From positions 8,122,001 through 8,186,000 of the forward strand of contig OX638372.1 of the NCBI GenBank assembly GCA_951812925.1: a DNA stretch of 64,000 nucleotides, written 5' to 3'. Both the position numbers and the translations under genes were made by a program. This stretch comes from Calliopum simillimum (taxonomy: Eukaryota; Arthropoda; Insecta; Diptera; Lauxaniidae). Every line of letters begins with the position of its first letter. Position 1 is the stretch's first letter. The notes under the pieces were generated by a model. The model saw only the letters and a program-made list of their open reading frames with translations, had not been told where the DNA came from and ran no database searches. Shown here piece by piece: positions 45,420 to 56,514 of the stretch.

Positions 45420-45965
45420 CCCATTCCCCGCCAGCACTTATTTTTTTGACTTTGATGGTGAATTTTTGTTTGGGGGGTAAAAGAAGGTTCCTGAGTTCAA
45501 ATCCGGTTAGCTTTTTCAGCGATCACGCCCTATTTTTCCATGGTGCCCTGATGCCATATGGCATCACTAGCGGGAACCTCTTAGCAAAAAATTTACTTCG
45601 AGTTTTATTTAAAACACTTTTTTTTACACGTATGCATAGATATTTCTTGAATAAAAATGGTAAGTTAGCATACTAATCCGCGGTAGTGTGATATTTGACG
45701 AAACATCTATCGCATAAATCTATATTGCATCTTATGCACCTATTTCAGAATTGGTTTTTGCATGGTCTATATTTACATCTACTTACGTCGATCACATTCA
45801 CCAACGTAATGAGCGCTTCCATCAAAACGTGAATTTTGATCCATTCGATTAGTTCCTTCCATACATTTATTATATGGTTCGACTGCCTTTAGACTTTTGA
45901 CCATTACACGCTTCCATTCTATTCTACAAAAGAGCGTAGCTATCGATTCGCTCAGGCTTGTTGTT
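45420..45965 (-). mobile_element. piggyBac element 3' remnant
   Basis: TTAA (45416-45419) followed by CCCATTCCCCGCCAGC marks one end of a piggyBac-type element. A subterminal palindrome GATGCCATATGGCATC follows (about 45551). The minus strand then carries the tail of a transposase (see 45680-45955). The other end is missing: beyond about 45965 the sequence changes to a degenerate repeat. Confidence 0.7.
45680..45955 (-). pseudogene. piggyBac transposase C-terminal fragment
   Basis: Minus-strand peptides in order: 'LKAVEPYNKCMEGTNRMDQ' (compare the conserved 'PKAVKLYNKYMGGVDLADQ' type block), then 'SRFDGSAHYVGECDRRK'. After a frame change come 'RCKYRPCKNQF', a stop, and 'NRCIRCNIDLCDRCFVKYHT'. 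The C-x4-C ... C-x2-C ... LC-x2-CF-x3-H spacing is the cysteine-rich zinc-binding tail of piggyBac transposases, which binds the transposon ends. At least one frameshift, an internal stop and an internal gap are present, and the DDD catalytic core is gone. Confidence 0.72.
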
Positions 45966-46039
45966 TTTTTGACATGATTTTTTTGGGTGACTCCATAAAT
46001 TTTTTAAAATGCCAGAATATTCAAAAACGGTTGAAATTG

Positions 46040-46690
46040 TCAAAAAAATGTGAAACTATTAAAGTTATGTTCCTTGCATAGGTGGAAAATCTGGAGTATA
46101 TCGGAATATGTTGGAAAAATCGAAAAATTTTGGAGCATTTTGGAAATATCGAAAAATTCGAAAAATGTTGGCAATAGTGGCACAATTATGGAAACGTCAA
46201 AAATGTTGGGAAAATCGGAAATTTTCCTGAAAGCCCAAAGAGTGTTGAAGTGGTTGCAACATTTTGAATAGGCTAAAATTTGTTGAAACTGGATATAATC
46301 GAAAAATGTTCTAAGGGCCTAAAAATTTTGAAAAAATTTGAGAATTTGGTGTAAAAGTCGTAAATATCATAAAGGCCGAAAAAACTTGGCGAAGTTTTCA
46401 GGTATCAAACAATTTGAATAAATTTGCCGGTGGTGGAAAATTATTGAAAATATTGAAAGCTTAGAAATATGTTGAATGATTTTAAAACTTTGGAAGTGTC
46501 AAAAATTTCGAAGATTTTTGAAAAGGTGGCAATAAATTGTGGAAAGTTGAAAGCATTTGAAAATGTTAAAAAATTTTGAAATTGCCTTCAAAATCGAAAA
46601 ATGATCTGAGGGTTGAAATTTTTTTAAAAAAATGGTGAGAAAGTCGAGAAATGTTGCAAATTAGAAACTGTTTGATTTGGTAAAAAATTT
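46040..46690 (+). repeat. Degenerate short-period region (AAATGTTGGAAA-like)
   Basis: Words such as 'AATGTTGGAAAAATCGAAAA', 'TTTTGGAGCATTTTGGAAAT' and 'GAAAATGTTAAAAAATTTTG' recur at irregular short spacing with no clear fixed unit. It resembles a decayed simple-sequence array. No coding signal despite short open frames. Confidence 0.5.
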
Positions 46691-46786
46691 TTTTAAGTCT
46701 CAGAATAAGAATCTAAGGACTATAAACAGAATCACAATAATTATTTAACTAATAAAAGGTGTTAAAACAACAACATTTTATTTTCA

Positions 46787-47157
46787 GTCATTGGTTAATC
46801 ATAAGTTAAGCCTCCAAATTTCATTCGTTAACCATAAGTTAATCAATAGTTGGTGCTGAAGAAATTGAATTCACAATAGTTTTCTGAAACTTCTATAATT
46901 CACTAATTTGATCAGAAAATTCACTTTTTCAACGCTAAAATTTGTTGCGCCTCCGTTTATTTATAGATTTTTGCTATTTTGTTTTCACAGCTGCAAACAA
47001 ACATAAACAAAAAACATGTTTTTAGAAAATCTTCAAAAAAATGCAGAAATATTTTTACCTTGTTCATTGTTTTAGTAAACCAAAACACTGTGAATATGAA
47101 GCATTAGTTAAGCTCTTGCTACCATTTTGGTTAACTAATTGGTTAACTAATGACTTT
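46787..47157. mobile_element. Possible MITE with AGTCATTRGTTAAYCA ends
   Basis: The left end is AGTCATTGGTTAATCA. The right end, reversed, is AGTCATTAGTTAACCA. The sub-terminal 'AGTTAA' is repeated on both sides. No target duplication was resolved and there is no coding capacity. Confidence 0.4.
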
Positions 47158-47159
47158 GT

Positions 47160-48370
47160 ATCCGGTCATAAAAATGTTTACAAATTCATAGTCTGTGTAT
47201 GAAAAGTGTTAAGAAAATCGTAGAAAATCATTAGATATGGATAATATCCTTAACGGTAGATATGGTAGTGCCAAAAGTACAGAGCAGTTGAGAAATACCA
47301 TAAATTTTACACTTTTACAGAGAACTCTGCCTACCTAGAAAAAGAAAACTTAAATTTAATCAGGAGGGACGCTTTGATTAAACGGCGAATCTTCCATTCT
47401 TTGCACTCGAATACGTACACACAGTCAATGATGATGCAGTGATGCTTTTTTTTAATCAGCACTTCCCTACCATGTACCATACCCCCTTCCCTCCGCTCAT
47501 AAACCTTAAATTTAATAATTTATTTTATGTCTGCTCAAGAGTTTGATTTAAATGAGTGTTCGTTCAAATGCTGCAGAAAAACGGAAATTAAATTTATGCT
47601 TTTTTCTGTCTCTGCCACGCTCGCTCTTTTTTTGTTGTAAGTGTGCGAGTAAACTCTCGTGTTACAACAATCGAATCAATGTAAAGTGCACGACGAACGA
47701 TGGATGACGCCGAGGCCTCTTTGGTTGTTCAGCAGCGGCGGCATTGGGCTCGGAAGCTGCGCTTGCCGTTTGTTGGTAGGTAAAGTAGAAAAATACAAAG
47801 TTGCATGGGAAAAGTTCTTCAGCAGTACAACAACAACAGAAAGAAGGGTTGAAAGAGTTTGCACAATTTAACGCTGCCACCACCACTGCTGCTGTGATTG
47901 TGTTGTCTGTACTCGACATGAAGGAAAATAAAGTAATTCAAAGTTTGTTTCCGGTGTAAAACAAGAAGTATTACAACATAAAGAACCAAAAAAAAAAAAA
48001 AAAATAAATGAACAGAACGCGCTGAGAACAGCAAAATAGGGCGTCAGCATTCGATGGTTGTTTTTGATGTTCCACCACCCATTCGCAACCTAATGGAAAT
48101 GCTTGAGGAAGTAGGAGCGTAATTTGAAGTGATGAAGATAAATACGTGTAAATGTTCTCAATGTTAAAGTTTTAAAAAAAGATGTTGTTGCAAAAGGCTT
48201 AAGGGTGTACACTTTAAAAAAAACATATATTAAATTGGGCAGTTGTCATGAAATTTTGTATTCGAGTAGCCTAATTGCAAAACCAGATGTATCCATTTCG
48301 TATGAAAATGAGAAAAACGGATAACTATTGATTATAATCATCATAAAATAGCTGATTTGCATCTGAATTG
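47160..48370. other. Non-coding stretch with a GC-richer island
   Basis: About 47570-47910 is richer in G and C and has no repeats. It includes 'GCCACGCTCGCTC' and open frames on both strands (Ala/Pro-rich on minus). I found no acceptor for an exon on the minus strand and no recognisable protein. It could be a regulatory region or a non-coding exon of the host gene. Confidence 0.35.
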
Positions 48371-48375
48371 ACGTA

Positions 48376-48492
48376 GTCATCATATTCTATACTTTCAAGT
48401 AATAAAAAAATAAAAAAATAGGTGGGGACAAAAAAAGCATGTTATAGTAAGTAAATTTTTCGGAGATTTACCCATATACACATTTATCTATA
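48376..48492 (+). repeat. Dispersed repeat shared with 56.4 kb, copy 1
   Basis: 'CTTTCAAGTAATAAAAAAAT', 'GGTGGGGACAAAAAAAGCAT' and 'TTTTTCGGAGATTTACCCAT' appear in the same order as at 56400-56512. Class unknown. Confidence 0.6.
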
Positions 48493-49423
48493 ACCTAATT
48501 AACGAAGCTGGCAATATTAGTTTTTTAACATCCTTTTTTTTGAGAGTATATCCGCCTAATATATTTTCTGCATGCCCATGTTTATATTTCAAATTGAATT
48601 TAAAATCAAAAACCTTCCAGCAATTTTACGCCAAAACATTAATTTTATAAACTAAATCAAATATTCACACTTCACGAGCACAAACAACATTAGGTAACTA
48701 TCTAACCAAATTAAAGGTGCTAAATTCAACCCACGCTTCAGTTTGCTACTCGTAAATTTTGAACATATCAAAAGTTTTTCCATATTATTTTCATAAAATG
48801 GAATTCTAGCGAAGTTGTTCAACAGAGTAAAAGCTGTCAGTCAGTCCGTTTGGCAACCTCAAAATGTAAACGCGCGCGTTGATTAAATTCCTGGTTACCT
48901 ACGATGCGAAAGTAAAACAAAGTGGCAAAAAAACAACCATTGGGGTAATACTTAGTATAAAGCTGTCGCATTCATCAACTAAGTGAACACTGAAACACAA
49001 ACACAAAAACGGACGACTTTTAGCAACTACAACTGACTGACTGGCATTGGCAACAATTTAATTTGAACGCGCCACCGACCAATGGACTTTTATGAACCCG
49101 TCGAATTACTGTTCTTGGTGAGATGATGAAAGCCACATGTAACAGTGACATTTTACCTGAAGGCTAACAACAGCTACGCGAGTACGCTAATCCAGGGAAT
49201 TGCATGGCGTGCCTTCCGTCTTTCATTATGTCCGTCAATGTTAGCGGATTTACTGAGCACACATGAGCGAGTGACTGAGTGATACCAGTGTGTGATACTG
49301 GCTGCAGATTTTTGATAAAAAATAACGCGAAAAATGTGGCAATTATGGTGACGTTATTCCACAGGTAAAGTTTTGAAGCCAAAAACAAAACCATAAAACA
49401 AACAAAATAGATAAATACATATA

Positions 49424-49946
49424 CAGATATAGATACAGATGCAGATGCAGATACACATGCAGTTACAGATACAGATACAGATACAGATACAGATACAGAT
49501 ACAGATACAGATACAGATACAGATACAGATACAGATACAGATACAGATACAGATACAGATACAGCTACAGCTACAGATACAGATACAGATACAGATACAG
49601 ATACAGATACAGATACAGATACAGATACAGATACAGATACAGATACAGATACAGATACAGATACAGATACAGATACAGATATAGATACAGATACAGATAC
49701 AGATACAGATACAGATACAGATACAGATACAGATACAGATACAGATACAGATACAGATACAGATACAGATACAGATACAGATACAGATACAGATACGGAT
49801 ACAGATACAGATACAAATACAAATACAGATACAGATACAGATACAGATACAGATACAGATACAGATACAGATACAGATACAGATACAGATACAGATACAG
49901 ATACAGATACAGATACAGATACAGATACAGATACAGATACAGATAT
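49424..49946 (+). repeat. (GATACA)n hexanucleotide array, roughly 87 units
   Basis: About 520 bp of nearly pure ACAGAT units. Interruptions are few: ACAGCT twice near 49560-49573, ATAGAT at 49680, ACGGAT near 49794, ACAAAT twice near 49813, and variant units at both edges. The hexamer contains no stop codon in most frames, which creates long dipeptide-repeat frames (IQ on plus; SV, CI and YL on minus) that are artefacts, not genes. Confidence 0.95.
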
Positions 49947-49949
49947 ACA

Positions 49950-51030
49950 TAGATGTATATGTGGATACATAGACAAAGTTGGAGATAAAGATAGAATTAA
50001 GAAAATAAATAGATGAGTTTTTTTATATTCCACTATTACACCGAAAGCGCGAATAACTTAAGCATGCAGCTCCATTGTTTTCACCTACATATACATATTT
50101 TTGTTTCCTCTTGCAATGTTCACTCTTCGCCAGTAAAACTCACTGACAGTTGGACAAAGTGCTACGAAGTGTTGTAAACATGGTGTTTGTGACAAATGAT
50201 CGAACGCTGGCTACTAAACCCATTTCAACATCACACTGTAGTGTGACCAATTGGCATGACACCAAAAAAAAGTGAGGAAAATATTTTTTTCTCTTTTTTT
50301 TTTTTTTTTTTGTTTTTCTTGTTGTATCCTTTATATTCATGATGCAAAGATCCCTCACCTTTTATTTGCAACGGAAATTAATTACTCTGTTAAATTTTTA
50401 CGCTTTATGTAGAAAATGTTTGGAAGTGTTTGAATAAAGCTGTAGAGATTTATTTGTTTGAAATTGTGTACGGAAAAAAGTGTAATTCAGCAGATGCGCA
50501 CGATAATAAATGACTTGCGAGATTTTGTGTGAAATTAATTGATGCTCTGAAGCAAAAGCAAATTGGCAAGAAAAAGGTTAATGAATAAAAGATTCAATCA
50601 TTTAAATACGATGGAATATTGAAGGTCATCGTATTGGTATTACCGAAGAGTTGTACGAGCGTTCGTGCCATACACGAGTACCGCACAAGCAAACATTTTG
50701 AAAATTGCAAATAATACCTATTTTTGTGTTGCCAGTTTGTATTTTTTTTTTTTTTTTGTAAGTTGATCTTTACCCGACAGACTTAAAACATAAACAGTTT
50801 CGAGATCTTACTCGAAAAAGACGCTTTAGATTGTTAAGTAGTTCAGTGTTGGTTTGAATCCAGTGCGTCAAATTTCAATATTTTTTGTTTTTATTCTAAT
50901 GAACCCAAGCAAATTGTTAAAAACTTAATTCTAAAAAATGAAAACATGGACTGCAAAATAAAAAAAAAACACTACGATCTAAGAACACAGAAAACAACAT
51001 TGACAAATGTGGCAGAAACGTTGTTTTTTT
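49950..51030. other. Non-coding stretch, no gene seen
   Basis: On the minus strand, 50137-50233 is bounded by 'CACACTACAG' and 'GTGAGT', which could be a small exon, but the peptide is unfamiliar. Poly-T runs lie at about 50294-50313 and 50741-50758. Confidence 0.35.
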
Positions 51031-51034
51031 AGCA

Positions 51035-51145
51035 GCGTTGCAACAACAACAATCAACAACGAAACGTAGTTAAAACACTCACGAACATAGTAAAAATTCA
51101 TTTAGCAACTCAAGTTATTCTTTTTTCTTCGCTCTGTGTATATAG
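51035..51145 (-). repeat. Copy of the 30-kb repeat end
   Basis: 'GAAACGTAGTTAAAACACTC', 'CATTTAGCAAC' and 'CTTCGCTCTGTGT' match the segment at about 30605-30710 nearly base for base. It is a fragment of the same dispersed family. Confidence 0.7.
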
Positions 51146-51149
51146 AAAA

Positions 51150-53650
51150 ACTTGTCAAGAAATATCGAAAGCAAAATTATAGTCAACGATGCCATTTATG
51201 TTGGAAATTGCTGTTGGCTGTCGCTAGCGCTTTAGATTTTTGCTTAAGATTTAACTGAAGCTAATGGTGTTGAGAACGTTTGTGTTTTAATCTTTTTGCC
51301 ATTTATCAAAACAATTTTATAACAATTCATGGATATGCAAATAAATATCCCAGTTGAAAGTCAGTGCTTTAGTAGACATGACTATATCAAATATTAACAA
51401 CAAAGAAACTGAACTGCAAAAATATAATGAAATTGGTCAGAAAGTAAAGGGCGCAGTATTCGTTCCGAAAGAATGTTACTACTTAAGTGGCAGAGAGGAG
51501 TATACAATTTCTATCTTTATTGCTGATAATATTCACAGGAACTGTCATATAGTGCAAATTTCCTGCTGGGTTATATACATATATGACAACATATATCATT
51601 GTTATTGTGGTTGCTTTTTAGTGTTGTATTTTGTTGTTCTAATTGTTGTTGTTGTTGCTGTTGATGTTGTTGTTGCTGCTGTTTGTTATTGTTGTTGTTG
51701 TACTACACTTAATGTTGTTAGTTATGACAAGTTGTCAGCTGACATTTACACGAGCGCATATAAATGCGAAAAGTTTCTTGATTGGATTATCCTTTTTTCT
51801 CTATTTTGTTGCTTTTTATCTTCCCTTTGTTGTCTTCAACACCAGACTTCACTGTGCAACAAAAACACCCATGCCATCAACCCCACCATCATCACCACTA
51901 CTATGATTGCTTAGCGTAAATACCCATATATATTGTACAAGTATATGAGCATTAATACAGAAGTACCGTTTCATTTTGTGTGTTGTTGTTGGCATTACTT
52001 TTTGTTGATGTTAGTGAGTGAGTGACAGCAGGGAAATGCCTACTTGACTTTTACACTTCTACACACTTTTTGTGTAGAAAAGTTTTACTGTGTCGTTATT
52101 TTGAAATTACTAATCTGCATTAGTCGGGGTGTATAGCGCGAAAAGGATTTACAGGATCAGCCGTTTTGCATATTACATACATCTGTTTACACATGAAGCG
52201 TGAGCTAAGATGTTTGCAAAAGAAATGTGAAAATTACGAAAGAAGGAGTAAAATGTGAGGAGTATTCTACTGCATACTGCATTTTATATGAAATGTGAAA
52301 GAAAAGGGGTTTAATAATTCCTTATGAATTTTTTACTTTCAACTTGTTTTGGTCAGAATTCAACAATTAAACTGAAAAATGAAAAACAAAATGTGAAAAA
52401 GAAAGTGCTTTCAGATAAACCATAGCGCGACTTAACAAAGAAGTAGGAATAAAAGAAGCAAGAAATGGTAAAAAACGAGAAAACATAAATTAAGACCGGA
52501 TGTAAGACAAGCCAATTATTGATATAATTTTTAATGCGATTTCATGGTAATTTGGTTATAAAAACGAAAAGAACTTGAGGAGCTGAATGCAAAGGCTTTT
52601 TAAAAACTAAGAAAAATGGAATACTCAGTGTAAAGGGAAACTAAAGATGAAAACTGAAGATTTTACAATGCACAGTGTGAGATTTTTGGAATATAACTTG
52701 CCAAAAATATAAGTTTGACAATTTGAGTAACTTTTACAGTCACCGTATGAGAATGAAATAACTTTTTTAATTTGAAACTTCAAACGTATTTTCCGCAAAA
52801 TCGAGTTTTTTCACTTGTGCCGTTCTTGATGTAAATGAGCGATACAATTCTTAAATATTACAATTTTCCAATTAAGCAGATGTCCGCAGAAGCTTTTAAG
52901 GCTGAAAATAAAGCACTAACAACTTTCAAAGATATGGCAATAAAAATTCAAGAGCTACCAATTTTGGACTCATAGATTGAAAATGTCACAGTATGAAGTG
53001 GGTAAAAAATGCGCACTATTTCGACGACAAGCTGTCTTTGTTCGATAGTATGTATTTCGATAAAATTTAACAACTCATCAAGAGTGCCTGTGACATGCCA
53101 CAAAAACTATAAGAAACCTTTAAAAGTACAGTCAAAAATGTAATATTCAATTTCACTTGCACCTAGCAGTTTCAGCATTGTGATCCGCACGTGCAGCAGG
53201 TGTGCATTTCTTAAAAATTGTACAACAATGTATTGAAAGGTAGAGGAAAAAACCAATGTTGTGAAAACTCAAAGTAAACTTTGCATAATTTTGTTATTCT
53301 TGTTGTTGACTTTGCTATCTAACTTTCGTGCTTTACTTGTTACGTATTTCAAAGAATTCTGCTTTTGATGTCAATAGAGCTTTAATTTTACCAGAAACTC
53401 TGTTTGCTTATTTTTACAAAGTTATTTTTCAGAATTCGAAGAAACGCTAAATTTAATTGCTTTTGGTAGAAATGATTATAATTTTGCATTTGGATTTTAT
53501 TCAGATATGAATCCAATCTTCTTTTATATAGAGACTAAAGCTCAATAAGCAGGACACAAAAAGTGAGAAAATCCCAATAAGCTAGCAAAATTAGTCAGTT
53601 TTGCTGCTAACGTGTCTAACTAGCTACTTGTTCTATAATATATATATATT
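51150..53650. other. Non-coding stretch with TTG-rich runs
   Basis: (TTG)n and related runs at 51640-51705 give hydrophobic Leu/Val frames without biological support. No gene, RNA or transposon end could be supported in the remainder. Confidence 0.4.
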
Positions 53651-53659
53651 TGAGCCAAA

Positions 53660-54735
53660 TATTTTTCTCCAAAATGGCTATAGCGATTTTAATGAAACTT
53701 GGAATAGTGTTAGATATTAGCATACATAGAAAAATGAGCTAGGCTTGAACTTTGTTAATGATCACCAGGGGGCGTGGCGCTGCCCTATATTTTAAAATTG
53801 ATTTAGTCAAAACTCGCAAAGTTATTTAGATGAAATTTGGTGAGCAGGTACAGCTTAGTAATACCTTGTAACAGACATAAAGTGGGCCCAATTTTTGGCC
53901 CTTGAAAATTTTGATTCAATATTACTCGAAAACGACTCCAACAATTTTAATGAAAATTAAGGAGATGTTACCTCTGCAAATAGCAATTATTATGTTATAC
54001 GCCGTTATGTTGGAAAAACTCGTTGAAGGGCGTGGCACCGGCCACAAAAATGTAAAACGGTATAAGAAGAAAACGAATAAGTCAAACATTCTAAATTTAA
54101 CTTGAGGAGCCTAATTGCTATAGGGCATCTCTGATCTGAAAGTGGCCAAAATATCGCCGTTGCACGTGGAACCTCCCATTCAAGCAAAATACGTTTAATG
54201 CTATATCTCGCAAATATTACAAGATATTTTAATGAAATTTGGTATGTAGGTACTGCTTATCAATGCCTTTTAATAACCGAAAAGTGGGCGGTATCGAAGA
54301 AGTGCCACGCCCCCTTTTTAACCATTGACAATTTTAATTCAATATTACTCGAAAACGACTCCAACAATTTTAATGATAATATAGATGTTACCACTGCAAA
54401 CGAGGATTAATATGTGAAATAACGTTATATTGGGAAAATACGTTACAAAATACCCACAAAAAATATAATACGCCATAAAAAGAAAACTACTAAAGTAATC
54501 TTTCTAATTAAATTTAACTGTAGGGATTCTGCTTACTATTAGGCACCCATGACCTGAAAGTGGGCAAAATATCGCCGTTGTGCGTGGAACCTCCCATACA
54601 AGTAAAACAAATTAAATGCTTTTTCTCACAAATGCTACAAAATATTTTGATGAAATTTGGTATGCGGATCTGTATCATGAGTATCTAAAGCATAACGAAA
54701 AGAAGGCTTTGTTCAATAATTGTCACGCCCACTTT
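53660..54735 (+). repeat. Tandem repeat, about 420-bp unit, 2.4 copies (INE-1-like)
   Basis: 'AATATTACTCGAAAACGACT' starts at about 53920 and 54340. 'TATCGCCGTTG(C/T)(A/G)CGTGGAACC' starts at about 54152 and 54570. 'AATGAAATTTGGTATG' recurs with the same period. Each unit has 'AGTGGGC' and 'GTGCCACGCCC' or 'GGGCGTGGC' boxes like those of Helentron-associated INE-1 repeats. No ends resolved. Confidence 0.75.
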
Positions 54736-54739
54736 TAAT

Positions 54740-55735
54740 CAAACTCCAAATTTCGTTAGTAACTCAGGCACAAAAAAAAAAAAAAAAATGGAATGAACTT
54801 TTTAATTCTTATATGCAGCCTTATGTACTTTTTGACACTGAATCCATCTCCATTGCAGAACTTTCATTACACCTGCAGGATCTTGAAATATCCTTGCTTG
54901 AATTTGAAGAAAACGCTGTGTTCATTCTTACAGCATAGCTACAAAAAAAGGTGATATTCTTTCGGATAGCCACAATCTTCCGTATCAAAATATCCTTTCG
55001 GATTTTTACAATAGGACTCTTTTTTTCAGAGTTATGGTCCTTTGAAGATAAGATATTTCAGCCTCCATACAAATGACGAAATATTTTGGGTTTGTGGCAT
55101 ATCCCATTTATTTATTTTAGGGCATTCTGTTTCACCGAAAAAAAATTTAGTTTTTGATATTTTTCTATAACATTCGTTATTTTCCGAGTTTTTTCTTATT
55201 ATTATTCTCATCGGTTTATATATCATTTTGAAAACATGACCATTGGAGTTGAAAAGGTACAAGTTTCATAACAAAAAATAGCTATGAATAAAAACATCGA
55301 CTTAAATAATAAAATCAGATTGTGGACCGAGCAGGGATCGGTCTCCAGGTACTAGATAACTGAAAGTGGGAAGAAAGAAAGAGAAGAGATTCAGTGTATT
55401 TTTATTTTTTTTTTTTCAGTTTTGGTTTTCCGATAGTGAGTGTTTGTGTTTTTTTTTTAAAAGCTTAAAAATTTTGTATGGAACGCAAGTGTACGTCATT
55501 CTCCGCGTAAAATTTTTTACATTACTTAACATAATATTTTATCTTTATGTAATTAAATCAATAAACAATCACCCAGTTTCAGTTTAAAAAAAATTGCTAT
55601 TTTTATTGTGATATTAATGTTTTTTGCGACATTCCATCATTCTCCGTAGTTTTTTTTTGCAACATTTCATTCTCCGTTTAGTAACCCTCTTCCTGATTTT
55701 TTTTTTAGTTTTGCTTCAACTATTTATTTGAATAA
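54740..55735. other. Non-coding stretch, no gene seen
   Basis: A-run at 54770-54788 and T-runs at 55406-55418 and 55450-55459. No supported feature. Confidence 0.4.
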
Positions 55736-55739
55736 TAAA

Positions 55740-56310
55740 AATTAAAATTTAGTCTTAAAACACTTATAAGTAAATTTTTTAAAAATCCAACATAAATTTT
55801 TAGTGTTAGGTTATTTTTGAAAATTTTTTACAATTCTTACTTTTTTTTAACTAAATTCCAATTTTTGCTTCAGAAACACTTAGATAAACTTTTTGAAAAT
55901 TTTACAAAACTTTCGGTGTTGCCACCTGTTTTTTTTTAGTTTCTCTTAAACCGTTTATTAGGAAAAAAATTTAAAATTTAGTCTTAAAATACTTAAATAA
56001 ACATGTTTAAAATCCAACATACGTTTTTGGGTTGCCACATGTTTATTTTCGAAAATCTTATTTAATTCATACGTTTTTTGACTAAATTTAAGTTTTTGGT
56101 TCCCAACGGTTTTTTTTTTTGTTTCGTTAGTCAAACAAAATTTCGGTTCGTTGAGTTTTATTTTTTTTAATGTGTAATTACAATGGCGAACGTAAAAAAA
56201 GTACCTAATATTTAAAATAAATTTTCGAAAACAACTATCTGGCAACCCTAAAAAATTTTGTTGGATTTTTCTTAAGTTTATTTCAGCATTTTAAGACTAA
56301 AATTCTATTA
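55740..56310. repeat. Direct and inverted repeat cluster
   Basis: 'AAAATTTAGTCTTAAAA(C/T)ACTT' starts near 55743 and 55973 with similar following sequence ('AATCCAACATA', 'GTTTTTGGGTTGCCAC'). A reversed copy with 'TTGTTGGATTTTTCTTAAG' and 'TTTTAAGACTAAAATT' lies at about 56225-56305. Two direct units of about 230 bp plus one inverted partial unit; class unknown. Confidence 0.6.
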
Positions 56311-56399
56311 AAGTTTTTTATATATGTGCATGGTATTAGCGAAATTTAAAAATAAAACGTTTGGCAACCCTGAAAGCTTATGGTTATTTTTCAAAAATG

Positions 56400-56512
56400 T
56401 TTCAGAAACTAAGGTCATCACATTTTATGCCTTCAAGTAATAGAAAAACGAAAAAATAGTTGGGGCCAAAAAAAGGCATGTTTTGGTACATTTTTCGGAG
56501 ATTTACACATAT
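56400..56512 (+). repeat. Dispersed repeat shared with 48.4 kb, copy 2
   Basis: Counterpart of 48376-48492: 'CTTCAAGTAATAGAAAAACG', 'GGGGCCAAAAAAAGGCATG' and 'TTTTTCGGAGATTTACACAT'. Confidence 0.6.
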
Positions 56513-56514
56513 AT

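Noticed and set aside
49164..50033. Long minus-strand open frames of SVSV, CICI and YLYL repeats
   Set aside because: They are translations of the (GATACA)n microsatellite, which lacks stop codons in most frames; no gene structure.
51600..51906. Hydrophobic Leu/Val-rich frames
   Set aside because: They come from (TTG)n and related trinucleotide runs.
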